Of a DNA stretch of 64,000 nt, positions 34,399 to 43,594 are shown in pieces (the stretch's first letter is position 1; each line of letters starts with the position of its first letter). Source of the stretch: DASQBT01 sp963746955 (GTDB lineage: Bacteria > Pseudomonadota > Gammaproteobacteria > Burkholderiales > Thiobacillaceae); the NCBI GenBank assembly GCA_963746955.1, contig CAVVDR010000017.1:1-64000 (forward strand), given 5' to 3'. The position numbers and the translations under genes are program-made. The notes under the pieces were generated by a model. The model saw only the letters and a program-made list of their open reading frames with translations. It had not been told where the DNA came from and searched no databases.

Positions 34399-34427
34399 TT
34401 GACCCAGGTGCAGGTTTTAATTAGAAT
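34399..34427 (+). promoter_or_regulatory. Sigma70 promoter of rplU-rpmA
   Basis: TTGACC (34399-34404), a 17-base spacer and TAGAAT (34422-34427) lie 36 bases before the rplU start. A GC hairpin CCCGGC/GCCGGG sits just upstream (34381-34397). Confidence 0.65.
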
Positions 34428-34462
34428 TTGCGGTTTTCCGATACACGGATTGGAGCCCTCAG

Positions 34463-34774
34463 ATGTATGCGGTCATTAAAACCGGCGGCAAGCAGTATCG
34501 CGTGAGCTCCGGCGAAAAACTCAAAATCGAAAAGCTGGCTGCCGATGTGGGCAGCGAGGTGAGCTTTGATCAGGTGCTCATGGTGGGCGGCGAGGGCGAG
34601 ATGAAGCTGGGCGCTCCCATGCTGCCCGGTGCCAGCGTAAAGGCCACGGTGCTGGCCCAAGGTCGCGGCGACAAGATCCACATTTTCAAGATGCGGCGGC
34701 GCAAGCATTATCGCAAGAGCCAGGGCCACCGTCAGAGCTATACCGAAGTGCAGATTTCTGGCATTTCGGCCTAA
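34463..34774 (+). CDS. rplU: 50S ribosomal protein L21
   Basis: A 103-residue L21: MYAVIKTGGKQYRVSSGEKL at the start, the conserved FKMRRRKHYRKSQGHRQ region and ISGI near the end. It binds 23S rRNA. First gene of rplU-rpmA, with rpmA 15 bp downstream. Confidence 0.97.
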   Translation: MYAVIKTGGKQYRVSSGEKLKIEKLAADVGSEVSFDQVLMVGGEGEMKLGAPMLPGASVKATVLAQGRGDKIHIFKMRRRKHYRKSQGHRQSYTEVQISGISA

Positions 34775-34789
34775 GCAGGAGATTCGAGC

Positions 34790-35053
34790 ATGGCACACAA
34801 GAAAGCAGGCGGCAGTTCACGTAACGGCCGCGACTCCCAAGCCAAGCGCCTTGGCGTCAAGCGTTATGGCGGTCAGGAAGTGCTGGCCGGCAATATCCTG
34901 GTGCGTCAGCGCGGCACCCAGTATCATGCCGGCGACAACGTGGGTATGGGCAAGGATCACACCCTGTTTGCCACGGCGCACGGCGTGGTGAAGTACGAGA
35001 TTAAGGGTGCTGCAAAACGTCGCACCGTCAGCGTGGAGCCGGTTGCCGCCTGA
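34790..35053 (+). CDS. rpmA: 50S ribosomal protein L27
   Basis: An 87-residue L27: MAHKKAGGSSRNGRDSQAKR start, GGQEVLAGNILVRQRGT and GMGKDHTLFATAHG. The N-terminal tail reaches the peptidyl-transferase centre in the ribosome. Followed by a terminator. Confidence 0.97.
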   Translation: MAHKKAGGSSRNGRDSQAKRLGVKRYGGQEVLAGNILVRQRGTQYHAGDNVGMGKDHTLFATAHGVVKYEIKGAAKRRTVSVEPVAA

Positions 35054-35072
35054 GGCACCTTCCCCGCCGGAC

Positions 35073-35103
35073 AAAAGCCCTGGCCGTTGGACAGGGCTTT
35101 TTT
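35073..35103 (+). terminator. Rho-independent terminator after rpmA
   Basis: AAAAGCCCTG (35073-35082) pairs with CAGGGCTTTT (35092-35101) around a 9-base loop, followed by a T run. Because obgE starts 19 bases later, it may only attenuate obgE expression. Confidence 0.85.
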
Positions 35104-35121
35104 GTTTGAGGACTCAATCCC

Positions 35122-36186
35122 ATGAAGTTTGTTGACGAGGCCACCATCACGGTTCTGGCCGGAAAGGGCGGCGATGGGTCCGCCAGCTTCCGCAGGGAAA
35201 AATTCATTCCCAAAGGCGGCCCGGATGGCGGCGACGGTGGCCACGGCGGCAGCGTGTACGCGCAGGCGGACCGCAACCTCAACACCCTGATCGAGTTTCG
35301 CTACATGCGCACCTTCAAGGCGCAGCGTGGTGAAAACGGCCGCGGCGCACAATGCTACGGCAAGGGCGGCGAAGATACCGTCATTCGCGTGCCCGTCGGT
35401 ACGGTGTTCAGCGATTCCGAAACCGGCGAGCTGGTCGCCGACCTGGACCGCGACGGCACCCGTGTGACCCTGGCGAAAGGAGGCAAGGGCGGCCTCGGCA
35501 ATGTGCATTTCAAGTCCAGCATCAACCGCGCGCCGCGCCAGCATACCTTGGGCGAGCCGGGCGAAGAGCGGCAACTGCACCTGGAGCTGAAGGTCCTCGC
35601 GGACGTGGGGTTGCTGGGCATGCCCAATGCGGGCAAATCGACTTTCATCCGCGCAGTATCTGCCGCGCGTCCCAAGGTCGCGGATTACCCCTTCACCACC
35701 CTGCACCCCAATCTGGGCGTGGTGCGGGTGGCCCAAGACAAGAGTTTCGTGATTGCCGATGTCCCCGGCCTGATCGAAGGCGCGGCAGAGGGGGCAGGGT
35801 TGGGTCATCAGTTTCTGCGCCACCTGCAGCGCACCCGGTTGTTAGTGCACCTGGTAGATATTTCCCCGGTCTGGGACGGCGCCGACCCGGTCGCGGACGC
35901 GCGCGCCATCGTGGCGGAACTGCGCAAGTACGATGAAGCGCTGTATCAGAAGCCGCGCTGGCTGGTGCTGAACAAAGTGGACATGCTGGACATGGCGGAA
36001 CGGGATAGCGTCGTGGCCGCGTTTCTCAAGCAATATCTCTGGGACGGTCCGGTATTTGTCATTTCCGCCCTGACCGGCGAGGGCTGCGACAAGCTGACCT
36101 ACGCGATTCAGGATTATCTGGATGCCGTGGCCAGGCCAAGCGCAGTGGGTGAAGATCCGCTGGATACGCTTGCTGATCCGAAATGA
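35122..36186 (+). CDS. obgE: GTPase ObgE/CgtA
   Basis: A 354-residue Obg-family GTPase acting in 50S assembly and stress control. The glycine-rich Obg domain fills residues 1-158 (GGKGGDGSASFRREKF..). The G domain follows: G1 GMPNAGKST, G3 DVPGLIEGA, G4 NKVD. Position after rplU-rpmA is conserved across proteobacteria. Confidence 0.96.
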   Translation: MKFVDEATITVLAGKGGDGSASFRREKFIPKGGPDGGDGGHGGSVYAQADRNLNTLIEFRYMRTFKAQRGENGRGAQCYGKGGEDTVIRVPVGTVFSDSETGELVADLDRDGTRVTLAKGGKGGLGNVHFKSSINRAPRQHTLGEPGEERQLHLELKVLADVGLLGMPNAGKSTFIRAVSAARPKVADYPFTTLHPNLGVVRVAQDKSFVIADVPGLIEGAAEGAGLGHQFLRHLQRTRLLVHLVDISPVWDGADPVADARAIVAELRKYDEALYQKPRWLVLNKVDMLDMAERDSVVAAFLKQYLWDGPVFVISALTGEGCDKLTYAIQDYLDAVARPSAVGEDPLDTLADPK

Positions 36187-36199
36187 GGGCTAACAAGCC

Positions 36200-38317
36200 C
36201 TAGCTGGTCAGCCTGCGGTAAATATCTGCCACCTTCAGCGGCAGTTTTCTGACCTCGTCGATCTCGACGAAATTGGCGTGGCCGTACATGTAGGGCAGGT
36301 ATTCCTTGCCTTCCTGGTCGATGGTGATGCAGAACGGGTGGATGCCGGTGCGGCGTGCCTCGAATAGTGCCTGCCGGGTGTCCTCGATGCCATATTGGCC
36401 GCGGTAGATGTCGAAGTAGTCATCCGGCTTCCCGTCTGACAGGGTAATCAGCAACTTTGTCTTGGCGTCGACTTCATTGAGCAGCTTGCTCAGGTGGCGG
36501 ATAGCCACGCCCATGCGGGTGTATTCCTGCGGGCTGATGCCGGCGATCCGTGCGCGGACCTCGTTGTCATAGCGCTCATCGAAGGTCTTCACACGGAAAA
36601 TTTCGCAGCGCTTGCGTGTGGTGCCGGAGAAGCCATAAATGGCATAGCGGTCGCCCAAAGTTTCCAGGGTTTCGCACAGCAGTACCAGCGATTCTCGCTC
36701 GGCCTCGTTGATCCAGCCTTTGGTGGAGCCGCTCATGTCCACCATGAACATGACCGCGATGTTGCGCTCGGCGCGGTGCATGTGCCTGAATAGCCGGTCG
36801 CTCATCTCGGAACCGTCGCGGGCATCTGCCAGGGCTTCCACCAGGGCGTCGATGTCGACTTCGTCGCCCTGGGACTGGCGTTTTTCCAGGTGGTTTTCGT
36901 CGCGCATTACCTCAAAGGTACGGCGCAGGTGCTTGAGCAGGCCGGTGTATTTGTCCCGTGTGCGCTCGACAAAGTCATCGTAGAGCGGGCGCACGGGTTT
37001 CTCGCGCAGTACGCACCAATTCTTGCGGTAATGCTGGCGACCATGATCCCATTCGTGATACAGGTGGGCGCCTTCCTCGTGATAGGTGCCTTGCCAGACT
37101 TCATCGGGGTCCTTTTCTTCCTTGATGTAGAGGGCGGGATCGTATTCGCCGTCTCCGGCCGGCACCAGAAACTCGGAGGGAATTTCGCCCCAGTCGAGCT
37201 GGATGGAGGTGAGCAGTAGTCTCACCTCATCCGGCGGCGTGATGGGCAAGCCATCGAGGGAAAGCTCCATGTCCTGGGCGAAAGGCTTATCCTCTTCCGG
37301 CGCTTTCAGTTCAAATTGGGGATGTTCGGCATCCTCCGCGACCGGATGATGCTTGCGGACTTCATCGGCGAGCTCCGCCAGCTTGACCCGCAACAATATC
37401 TTTTCCCGCTCCTTGCGTGCGGCTAGACGCGTATTCACGGCATTGATCCGCAACTCCGGGTGGAACGGGGACGCGGGGACAGGAGCCAATTTGTAAGCCT
37501 GATCGAGCAAAGCCAAGGTGTCGTCAACAGTAGCGTGAGGGCGGGCCAGGCTGTGACTCAGCATTTGCCAAGGGGGGGGAAGGTTGGCGGCGTGGTATTT
37601 CTGCTTCAAGGCTTGCAGGTCGCGGTAGAGACCCGGCAACTCATTCGCCAGGCGGGCTTCCAGCCGCAGGCCGTCAAGGGTGTGAAAAGCAGCACACGCC
37701 TGAACCGGGTCGGCGTACCGGTCAAACACGGAAAAGTCCGGGCGGAAGCTGCCGAAACGGGTTTGCGCCCACATCAGGGCGACCAGGGATTTTGCCAGTG
37801 TGAAGTTGTCCTGCGCGCTCTCAAGCTGGGCCAGCACCGCGGGTAGAAACACGGTCTCGCTGTCTGTAAAGGCCCCGTCGCCGGGTTCCACCTTGAGGCG
37901 GCGGCCGGAGAGGCCGTGGAGGAAATTGACCAGCACGGTCTGATGCTCTTCCAGATGGACGCCGTCGACCCGCTGGTGGCGCAAGGCCTCAAAGTTCTCC
38001 ACTTCGCGGATGACTTTGAGCGCCGCCGCCAGCCCGCTCCGGTCGAAACTGTCGGTCGCGTGGAGTGCCCAGGACTCGATCACCCTGCGGTCGAACTGGT
38101 CCAGCGCGGCGACTGCACGCTGGGCGAATTCATAACTGACCTGGATGTTGGTAGTGGCAATTCGCCGCACCCAGCCGAGGACGAAATCCTGCACCTCCCG
38201 GTCTTCCCGGGAAATGGTCGCAGCCAGACCATCGACCTTGTGAAAGCTGAACTCCACGTCCAGCCAAGCCTCCAGCAACTGGGTAATTTGTTCGGCGGTT
38301 AGGGGAACGGCTGCCAC
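36200..38317 (-). CDS. cbbO: CbbO/NorD-family VWA-domain protein
   Basis: A 705-residue protein ending in a von Willebrand factor A domain (about 510-700) with an intact MIDAS motif FMVDMSGSTKGW and T/D residues in SDGKPDDYFD. The long N-terminal region is typical of CbbO/NorD. With CbbQ it forms a chaperone complex that removes inhibitors from rubisco (CbbO) or matures nitric oxide reductase (NorD). No rubisco or nor gene is in the window, so the target is unproven; the autotrophic sulfur context favours CbbO. It lies 307 bp after cbbQ. Confidence 0.8.
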   Translation of the reverse strand: MAAVPLTAEQITQLLEAWLDVEFSFHKVDGLAATISREDREVQDFVLGWVRRIATTNIQVSYEFAQRAVAALDQFDRRVIESWALHATDSFDRSGLAAALKVIREVENFEALRHQRVDGVHLEEHQTVLVNFLHGLSGRRLKVEPGDGAFTDSETVFLPAVLAQLESAQDNFTLAKSLVALMWAQTRFGSFRPDFSVFDRYADPVQACAAFHTLDGLRLEARLANELPGLYRDLQALKQKYHAANLPPPWQMLSHSLARPHATVDDTLALLDQAYKLAPVPASPFHPELRINAVNTRLAARKEREKILLRVKLAELADEVRKHHPVAEDAEHPQFELKAPEEDKPFAQDMELSLDGLPITPPDEVRLLLTSIQLDWGEIPSEFLVPAGDGEYDPALYIKEEKDPDEVWQGTYHEEGAHLYHEWDHGRQHYRKNWCVLREKPVRPLYDDFVERTRDKYTGLLKHLRRTFEVMRDENHLEKRQSQGDEVDIDALVEALADARDGSEMSDRLFRHMHRAERNIAVMFMVDMSGSTKGWINEAERESLVLLCETLETLGDRYAIYGFSGTTRKRCEIFRVKTFDERYDNEVRARIAGISPQEYTRMGVAIRHLSKLLNEVDAKTKLLITLSDGKPDDYFDIYRGQYGIEDTRQALFEARRTGIHPFCITIDQEGKEYLPYMYGHANFVEIDEVRKLPLKVADIYRRLTS

Positions 38318-38624
38318 GACGCTTCAGGTTACGGCTGGGTCGGATATACCGGCGGCGGCGTCCACCGTGAGCCAGGCATTTTCCGTGGGCGCAACTTCGC
38401 ATTGACCCAGCCAACGAATTCCGCGCCCGGCAGGATGTGGTTGGGCGGCCGCGCTGCGCCCTAAAACAGCAATCATCGCTCTGCCGCGATCCGGGCCGAT
38501 GTTACATGCCCCGAGATGCCTACGCCAAAATTGCCGCCGAAGCGCCATCGTTGTAGACATGGCTGACGGGAATGCACAGACCATGCAGGGTGACAAAGTG
38601 TAGACCAGGATTTGAACGGCAATA
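38318..38624. other. cbbQ-cbbO spacer, no clear gene
   Basis: 307 bases between genes that are usually adjacent. A 90-codon minus-strand frame (38324-38596) exists but resembles nothing I know and lacks a good ribosome-binding site. Confidence 0.4.
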
Positions 38625-39434
38625 TCAGAACATTGCAGCGATCAGTTCGTTCACCGCATGCACCATGTCGCTGTCGTCAGTCAGGGCCTGCGAGATGGCA
38701 CCCTGGCAGGCGGCCCGGTGTTCCACGCCCTGGGCGATGAGCTTGCCGGCATGGACCAGCAGGCGGGTGGAGGCGCCTTCTTCCAGACCGTTGCCCTTGA
38801 GGTTGCGGGTCATTTCCGCCAGCTTGATGAGCTTGTCAGCGATGCCTTGCTCAATGCCGGTTTCCTTGATGACGATTCGGCGTTCCAGCTCGGGCTGCGG
38901 ATAGCGGAACTCAATGGCGATGAAGCGTTGCCGGGTGGACTGTTTGAGTTCCTTGAGCACGCTCTGGTAACCGGGGTTGTAGGAAATTGCGAGGCAGAAT
39001 TCCGGTCCCGCAGTCAACGTGGTGCCGAGCTTTTCCATCGGCAGCAGGCGACGGTCGTCGGCCAAAGGATGAATGACCACCATGGTGTCCTTTCGCGCCT
39101 CGACGATTTCGTCCAGGTAGCAGATTGCACCCATGCGCACTGCCCGTGCGAGGGGGCCGTCCACCCAGGTGGTTTCGCCGCCCTTGACCAGATAGCGGCC
39201 CACCAGGTCGGAGGCGGTCAGGTCGTCATGGCAGGACACGGTGATAAGCGGCCGCTTGAGCCGCCAGGCCATGTACTCCATGAAGCGGGTCTTGCCGCAA
39301 CCGGTGGGGCCTTTGAGCAGGACGGGGACCTTGCTGAAGTAGGCGGCTTCGAACAAACGGACCTCGTTGGCGACCAGCTCGTAATAGGGCTCGTCCTTTA
39401 CGAGATAGAAATTGGTGTCAAGCTGCGCGTTCAT
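38625..39434 (-). CDS. cbbQ: CbbQ/NirQ/NorQ-family AAA+ ATPase
   Basis: A 269-residue MoxR-clade ATPase. Walker A LKGPTGCGKTRF, Walker B GAICYLDEIVEA, sensor region CLAISYNPGYQS and arginine finger KQSTRQRFIA are all present. It works as a hexamer with the VWA partner at 36200-38317 as a remodelling motor. Last genes of the minus-strand run that starts with sat. Confidence 0.88.
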   Translation of the reverse strand: MNAQLDTNFYLVKDEPYYELVANEVRLFEAAYFSKVPVLLKGPTGCGKTRFMEYMAWRLKRPLITVSCHDDLTASDLVGRYLVKGGETTWVDGPLARAVRMGAICYLDEIVEARKDTMVVIHPLADDRRLLPMEKLGTTLTAGPEFCLAISYNPGYQSVLKELKQSTRQRFIAIEFRYPQPELERRIVIKETGIEQGIADKLIKLAEMTRNLKGNGLEEGASTRLLVHAGKLIAQGVEHRAACQGAISQALTDDSDMVHAVNELIAAMF

Positions 39435-39459
39435 GTTTGTTCTTATCAGGCAGAACGGT

Positions 39460-39921
39460 TCAGAAGCAGTTCAGCCGGGTCTTCTTGGCGGTCAATTCCT
39501 GGATCTTCTGCTTCCATTCGGTTTCCTGTTTGGCGGTATAGCCCCTGTGGCGGGCGGCGTCCATTTTGTCCATGACTTCACCGATTTGATCAGAAAGCTT
39601 GTCGCACTTGCTCTTTTCGGCCCGTTCGGCTTTCAACACACGCTTGGTCTCTGCGCGTTCGCTCGCGATTTTCTTCCCGGCCTTGAGTTTTGGGGCGGGC
39701 GCCGCTTCCCTGGCCAAGGCGCGCGCCTGCTCAGAAGCCGGCGGCGCTGGCTCGGCCTCGATGATTTTGGCTTCCTTCAAACCCGGAAACTTGCTGCACG
39801 GCAGATTGGAGTAGGTAACGTGCTTGCCGGCATCAAGGCACTTATAGAGTTGCTCCGCCCGTGCGGGCAAGGCGGTCAGGAAAAAAAGCAGGAGTAGATT
39901 CCGCAACATGTGATTACTCAC
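39460..39921 (-). CDS. DUF4124-type secreted protein
   Basis: Signal peptide (MLRNLLLLFFLTALPARA), then a DUF4124 core (EQLYKCLDAGKHVTYSNLPC) and a long charged helical tail (KAERAEKSKCDKLSDQIGEV) ending NCF. Periplasmic; function unknown. GTG 39921 overlaps the stop of the YkgJ gene (GTGA); ATG 39909 is the alternative start. Confidence 0.8.
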   Translation of the reverse strand: MSNHMLRNLLLLFFLTALPARAEQLYKCLDAGKHVTYSNLPCSKFPGLKEAKIIEAEPAPPASEQARALAREAAPAPKLKAGKKIASERAETKRVLKAERAEKSKCDKLSDQIGEVMDKMDAARHRGYTAKQETEWKQKIQELTAKKTRLNCF

Positions 39922-40850
39922 GAATCGCCCATCTTGTACTTGTCGTAGATGGCGTCTTCCGGCAGCGGCTTGACAAAGTCCTCAGTGGGTAGTTTTTCAA
40001 CGATCTTGTCCAGGAGCTCCTCCCGTTCCTTCTTGCGCGCCAGGCGTCGTTCCATGGCGTCTGGCCGGAATGGAATGGTGAGTTCGTTGAACAGGACTTG
40101 ACGCACCAGGCGGAAGCCGAAAGTCATCAGTTCCAGATCGTCATCCCAATTGGCCCTGTCTTCTTCGGCAACGTCGTACACGTCATCGAATGAAGCCGAA
40201 TTGACGAATGCGCGGAACTGATCGACGTCGTAACAGGCCATGAAAAATAGTTGCAGGCTGCGCTGGGAGGCGTTGCCCACGGTGGGGCCGGCAGATTTCT
40301 TTTTCAGCACCAGCTGCCGCCAGGCACGGCCGTATTCGTCATATTCCTCGATGCCCTGATCCTTGCGGTAGTCGTCGACAGTCTGGCTGACCGGCTCGAA
40401 GTGGCCCTTGCAATGTTCCTCCTTGACCATGGCGTAGACGGCTCGGTCAGTGGTTTCATCCTGACGCCGCATGGATAGCAGGGCGACAGGGTAGTACCGG
40501 CAGGCCGTCGGGCGGTCCTGATAGACGTTGCAACCTTCCGGGCGCATGAACTGGCAGGCTGTGCCTTCTTCGACCGGCTTGAGTTTGACCCCGGCAATAT
40601 CGTTGGGAGAGAACTCGAACGGGAAGGTGTACTTCTGCAGAAACTCGGTGGAACTGATCCCCAGGTGCTGCTTCAGGCGGATGATGTCATAAGGAGTGAG
40701 GATGATGTCGATGTTGCTGCAACAGGCGTTCCAGCACGCTATGCCCTTACGGCACTGGAACTGGATGACCTTGTCGCCCTCGACCATTTCCGGCGTGACC
40801 GGACTTTTCGCAAACGGCGCATCGCCGATTTCAACCTTGAACTCACTCAT
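39918..40850 (-). CDS. YkgJ-family cysteine-cluster protein
   Basis: A 310-residue cytosolic protein with the CxxxCCxxx-type cluster GIACWNACCSNIDI and further cysteines (CQFMRPEGCNVYQDRPTACR), a likely zinc or iron-sulfur site. ATG 40850 chosen; ATG 40856 is also open. The C-terminus is charged (ERRLARKKEREELLDKI). It follows aprA by 87 bp, overlaps the DUF4124 gene, and may aid metal-centre assembly, but that is inference. Confidence 0.82.
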   Translation of the reverse strand: MSEFKVEIGDAPFAKSPVTPEMVEGDKVIQFQCRKGIACWNACCSNIDIILTPYDIIRLKQHLGISSTEFLQKYTFPFEFSPNDIAGVKLKPVEEGTACQFMRPEGCNVYQDRPTACRYYPVALLSMRRQDETTDRAVYAMVKEEHCKGHFEPVSQTVDDYRKDQGIEEYDEYGRAWRQLVLKKKSAGPTVGNASQRSLQLFFMACYDVDQFRAFVNSASFDDVYDVAEEDRANWDDDLELMTFGFRLVRQVLFNELTIPFRPDAMERRLARKKEREELLDKIVEKLPTEDFVKPLPEDAIYDKYKMGDS

Positions 40851-40937
40851 GACCATTACCCCGACGTAGCGTCTGGAAATACAAAGAAAAACCGGGCGCC
40901 TTGCGACGCCCGGTTCCATTTTAAGCCTTAACGTCGA

Positions 40938-42959
40938 TTAATGCGCGGCCGGCTTGAACAGCTTGGACTTGTCCACCAGGTCGTAATGCTGGCGCTTGAA
41001 CAGGCTCCACTTGTGGGTGGACTTGTCATACACGGAATTGACGAAGCATTTCCAGTTTTCCTCATCGACAAAGTTCTTGTCCATGCGGTAGTAGAAGCCT
41101 GGATAACGGCTTTCTTCGCGGAACTGGATGTGTTTCATGTGGGCTTCCGCAGTGAGGATGCGATGGTAGTTCTCCCATGCCCGAAGCAGTTCGTGCAGGT
41201 CCTTGGCGCGCATCTTCAGGGCATCTTCCTTGAGCATTTCCAGCTTCTCTTCCGCCAGGGCCAGCATCTTGTCGTTGGTGGTGTAATAGGTTGCCACGCC
41301 GGCTACGTACTCGTCCATGATCTTCTGCAGACGGAACTGCAGCATCTTGGGCGTGATGTAGTTGGGGTTGATATCGATCGCGGTGGTGTAGTCCTTGAAC
41401 TCCATGTAGGTCCGCACCGGACGGTAGATGTCTTCCACCAGCTGCTCGATGGAGGTGTCCAGCTCGGGCTTCATGTCCTTGTTGTCGATGCAGTACTTGA
41501 CCATGGACTTGGCGCACATGCGGCCTTCAGCGTGGGAGCCGGAGGAGAACTTGTGCCCGGAGGCGCCTACGCCGTCACCAGCGGTGAACAGACCCTTGAC
41601 CGTGGTCATGGAGCGGTAGCCCCAGTTCCAGCCCTTGGGCAGGTGAGCCGGGATCTTGCCCGCCTCGGCGTGGTCTTCGGAAGTGGGCGCGCCCAGATCT
41701 TCGGGACCGGACACCCAGATGCCGCAGCAGCCGGAGTGGGAACCGAGCAGATAGGGCTCGGTGGGCATCAGCTCGGAGTTCTTCTTCTCCGGCTCGATAT
41801 TCTCGCCCACCCAGATACCGCACTGTCCGACGCACATGTCGAGAAAGTCTTCCCAAGCTTCGGCTTCGAGGTGCTTCACTTCACGCGGGGACAGGGTTTC
41901 GCGCAGTTTGGCCAGCGCGGTCACCGTGTCCATGTATATGGGACCACGGCCTTCCTTCATCTCCTTGAGCATCAGGTGATTGCGCAGGCAGGAAGCGGGA
42001 ACAGCGGCTTGCCCGTAAGGGGGATAGTCATTCAGCAGTTCCTTGTTCTTGACCATGTACACTTCGCCGTTGCCATTGGTGGCTTGGGCCTTGAACAGAA
42101 GGAACCAGGCGCCAACCGGGCCGTAGCCGTCCTTGAAGCGGGCGGGCACGAAGCGGTTTTCCATCATGGTCAGCTCGGCGCCGGCTTCGGCAGCCATGGC
42201 GTAGGTGGAACCGGCATTCCACACCGGGTACCAGGCGCGGCCCGTACCTTCGCCCACGGAGCGGGGGCGGAAAAGGTTCACGCAGCCACCGGCAGCCAGC
42301 AGGATGGCCTTGGCTTTGTACACGATCACTTTGTGGTCACGCGTGGAGAAGCCTACGGCACCGGCGATGCGGTTGGGGTCATTCTTGTCGTTGACCAGCT
42401 TGACAATGAAGATGCGCTCTTCAATACGGTCCATGCCCAGAGCCTTTTTGGCGGCCTCGGCCACGATCCACTTGTAGGATTCGCCGTTTATCATGATCTG
42501 CCACTTGCCGGACCGCACCGGCTTGCCGCCGTCCTTCAGCGCTGGCAGGCCTTTGGAACCATCGTGGCGCTCACCGTTTTCGTCGGTTTTCCAAATCGGC
42601 AGGCCCCACTCTTCGAACAGGTGCACGGACTCATCTACGTGACGGCCAAGGTCGTATGCCAAGTCGTCTCGAGTGATGCCCATCAGGTCGTTGGAGACCA
42701 TGCGCGCGTAATCCGCCGGATCCAACTCGCTGCCGATATAGGTGTTGATTGCGGACAGACCTTGGGCCACGGCGCCGGAACGGTCCATGGCAGCTTTGTC
42801 CACAAGCTTGATTTTAAGGTCGATGCCGGCTTCCACCTTGGCAGCTTCCGCCCAGCGCATGATTTCGTAACCGGCGCCGCAACATGCCATGCCGCCACCG
42901 ATCAACAAAATATCAAGGTCCTCTTCGATTACTTCCGGATTTCCAAATTCACCAGCCAT
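40938..42959 (-). CDS. aprA: Adenylylsulfate reductase, alpha subunit
   Basis: A 673-residue FAD subunit of APS reductase. FAD-binding GGGMACCGAGYE, the AMRDRSGAVAQGL-like segment and the conserved SHSGCCGIWVSGPEDLG and GVGASGHKFSSGSHAEGR regions are present. Working in the oxidative direction it joins sulfite and AMP to form APS. Downstream of aprB by 38 bp with its own ggag site. The 698-codon antisense frame is a shadow. Confidence 0.97.
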   Translation of the reverse strand: MAGEFGNPEVIEEDLDILLIGGGMACCGAGYEIMRWAEAAKVEAGIDLKIKLVDKAAMDRSGAVAQGLSAINTYIGSELDPADYARMVSNDLMGITRDDLAYDLGRHVDESVHLFEEWGLPIWKTDENGERHDGSKGLPALKDGGKPVRSGKWQIMINGESYKWIVAEAAKKALGMDRIEERIFIVKLVNDKNDPNRIAGAVGFSTRDHKVIVYKAKAILLAAGGCVNLFRPRSVGEGTGRAWYPVWNAGSTYAMAAEAGAELTMMENRFVPARFKDGYGPVGAWFLLFKAQATNGNGEVYMVKNKELLNDYPPYGQAAVPASCLRNHLMLKEMKEGRGPIYMDTVTALAKLRETLSPREVKHLEAEAWEDFLDMCVGQCGIWVGENIEPEKKNSELMPTEPYLLGSHSGCCGIWVSGPEDLGAPTSEDHAEAGKIPAHLPKGWNWGYRSMTTVKGLFTAGDGVGASGHKFSSGSHAEGRMCAKSMVKYCIDNKDMKPELDTSIEQLVEDIYRPVRTYMEFKDYTTAIDINPNYITPKMLQFRLQKIMDEYVAGVATYYTTNDKMLALAEEKLEMLKEDALKMRAKDLHELLRAWENYHRILTAEAHMKHIQFREESRYPGFYYRMDKNFVDEENWKCFVNSVYDKSTHKWSLFKRQHYDLVDKSKLFKPAAH

Positions 42960-42997
42960 TTACATTACTCCATAATAACTTGTTTCGTATTGCCTGC

Positions 42998-43465
42998 TTA
43001 CTTGCGGATCAGCTCGGCAGGATTGCCTGCGCGGTAGCCACCCACTTCAACGAAGAAGCCAGGCTTTGTGATGTTGGCCATAGAGGCGTTGGGCTTGCCG
43101 CCGTAGGGGTCGATGGAACCTTCCGGAGTGGTCCGGATCGGAAACTTGAAACGCTTCAGGGTGCCGTTGCGGAACTTGATGGTCCACATGATGGAATCGG
43201 TGCCACGCAGGGGCTGTACGGAACCGCCCAGGGGCACGATGTCCGCGTAGTGGCGGCATTCGATGGCTTGTTGCGGACAGATCTTCACGCAAGAATAACA
43301 CTCCCAGCACTGCTCGGGCTCCTGGTTGAAGGCACGCATGGCATGACCGGTTTCTGAACCGTCTTTGTCCAGCTTCATCAGGTCGTGCGGGCAGATGTAC
43401 ATACAGGCAGTCTTGTCCTGACCCTTGCAGCCGTCGCACTTGTCGGTACGAACGTAGGTTGGCAT
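42998..43465 (-). CDS. aprB: Adenylylsulfate reductase, beta subunit
   Basis: A 155-residue ferredoxin-type subunit. Cysteines for two 4Fe-4S clusters are visible: CDGCKGQDKTACMYICPHD and CWECYSCVKICPQQAIEC. It passes electrons between AprA and a membrane partner. ATG 43465 follows aaggagag. The C-terminal half wraps the alpha subunit in known structures. Confidence 0.97.
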   Translation of the reverse strand: MPTYVRTDKCDGCKGQDKTACMYICPHDLMKLDKDGSETGHAMRAFNQEPEQCWECYSCVKICPQQAIECRHYADIVPLGGSVQPLRGTDSIMWTIKFRNGTLKRFKFPIRTTPEGSIDPYGGKPNASMANITKPGFFVEVGGYRAGNPAELIRK

Positions 43466-43485
43466 TACAACTCTCCTTGGTTAAT

Positions 43486-43515
43486 TAGTTAGCTAACTAT
43501 CCGCGATCGTCGCGG
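43486..43515. promoter_or_regulatory. Two adjacent palindromes between sat and aprB
   Basis: TAGTTAGCTAACTA (43486-43499) is a perfect 14-bp palindrome, and CCGCGA/TCGCGG (43501-43515) forms a stem with a 3-base loop. They lie 21-50 bases upstream of aprB. Either a regulator site or an mRNA processing or stabilising hairpin that sets AprBA levels apart from Sat is possible. Confidence 0.45.
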
Positions 43516-43594
43516 TCCGATCAGAACCTTGAACCTGTCTTGGCCGGGGCGTATCGCGAATCCGCTTCCGGCAGGGTCAAGGCCCTTAATTGCT

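Noticed and set aside
40941..43037. 698-codon plus-strand open frame
   Set aside because: It is the antisense shadow of aprA; high GC codons keep the opposite frame open. No domain is recognisable.
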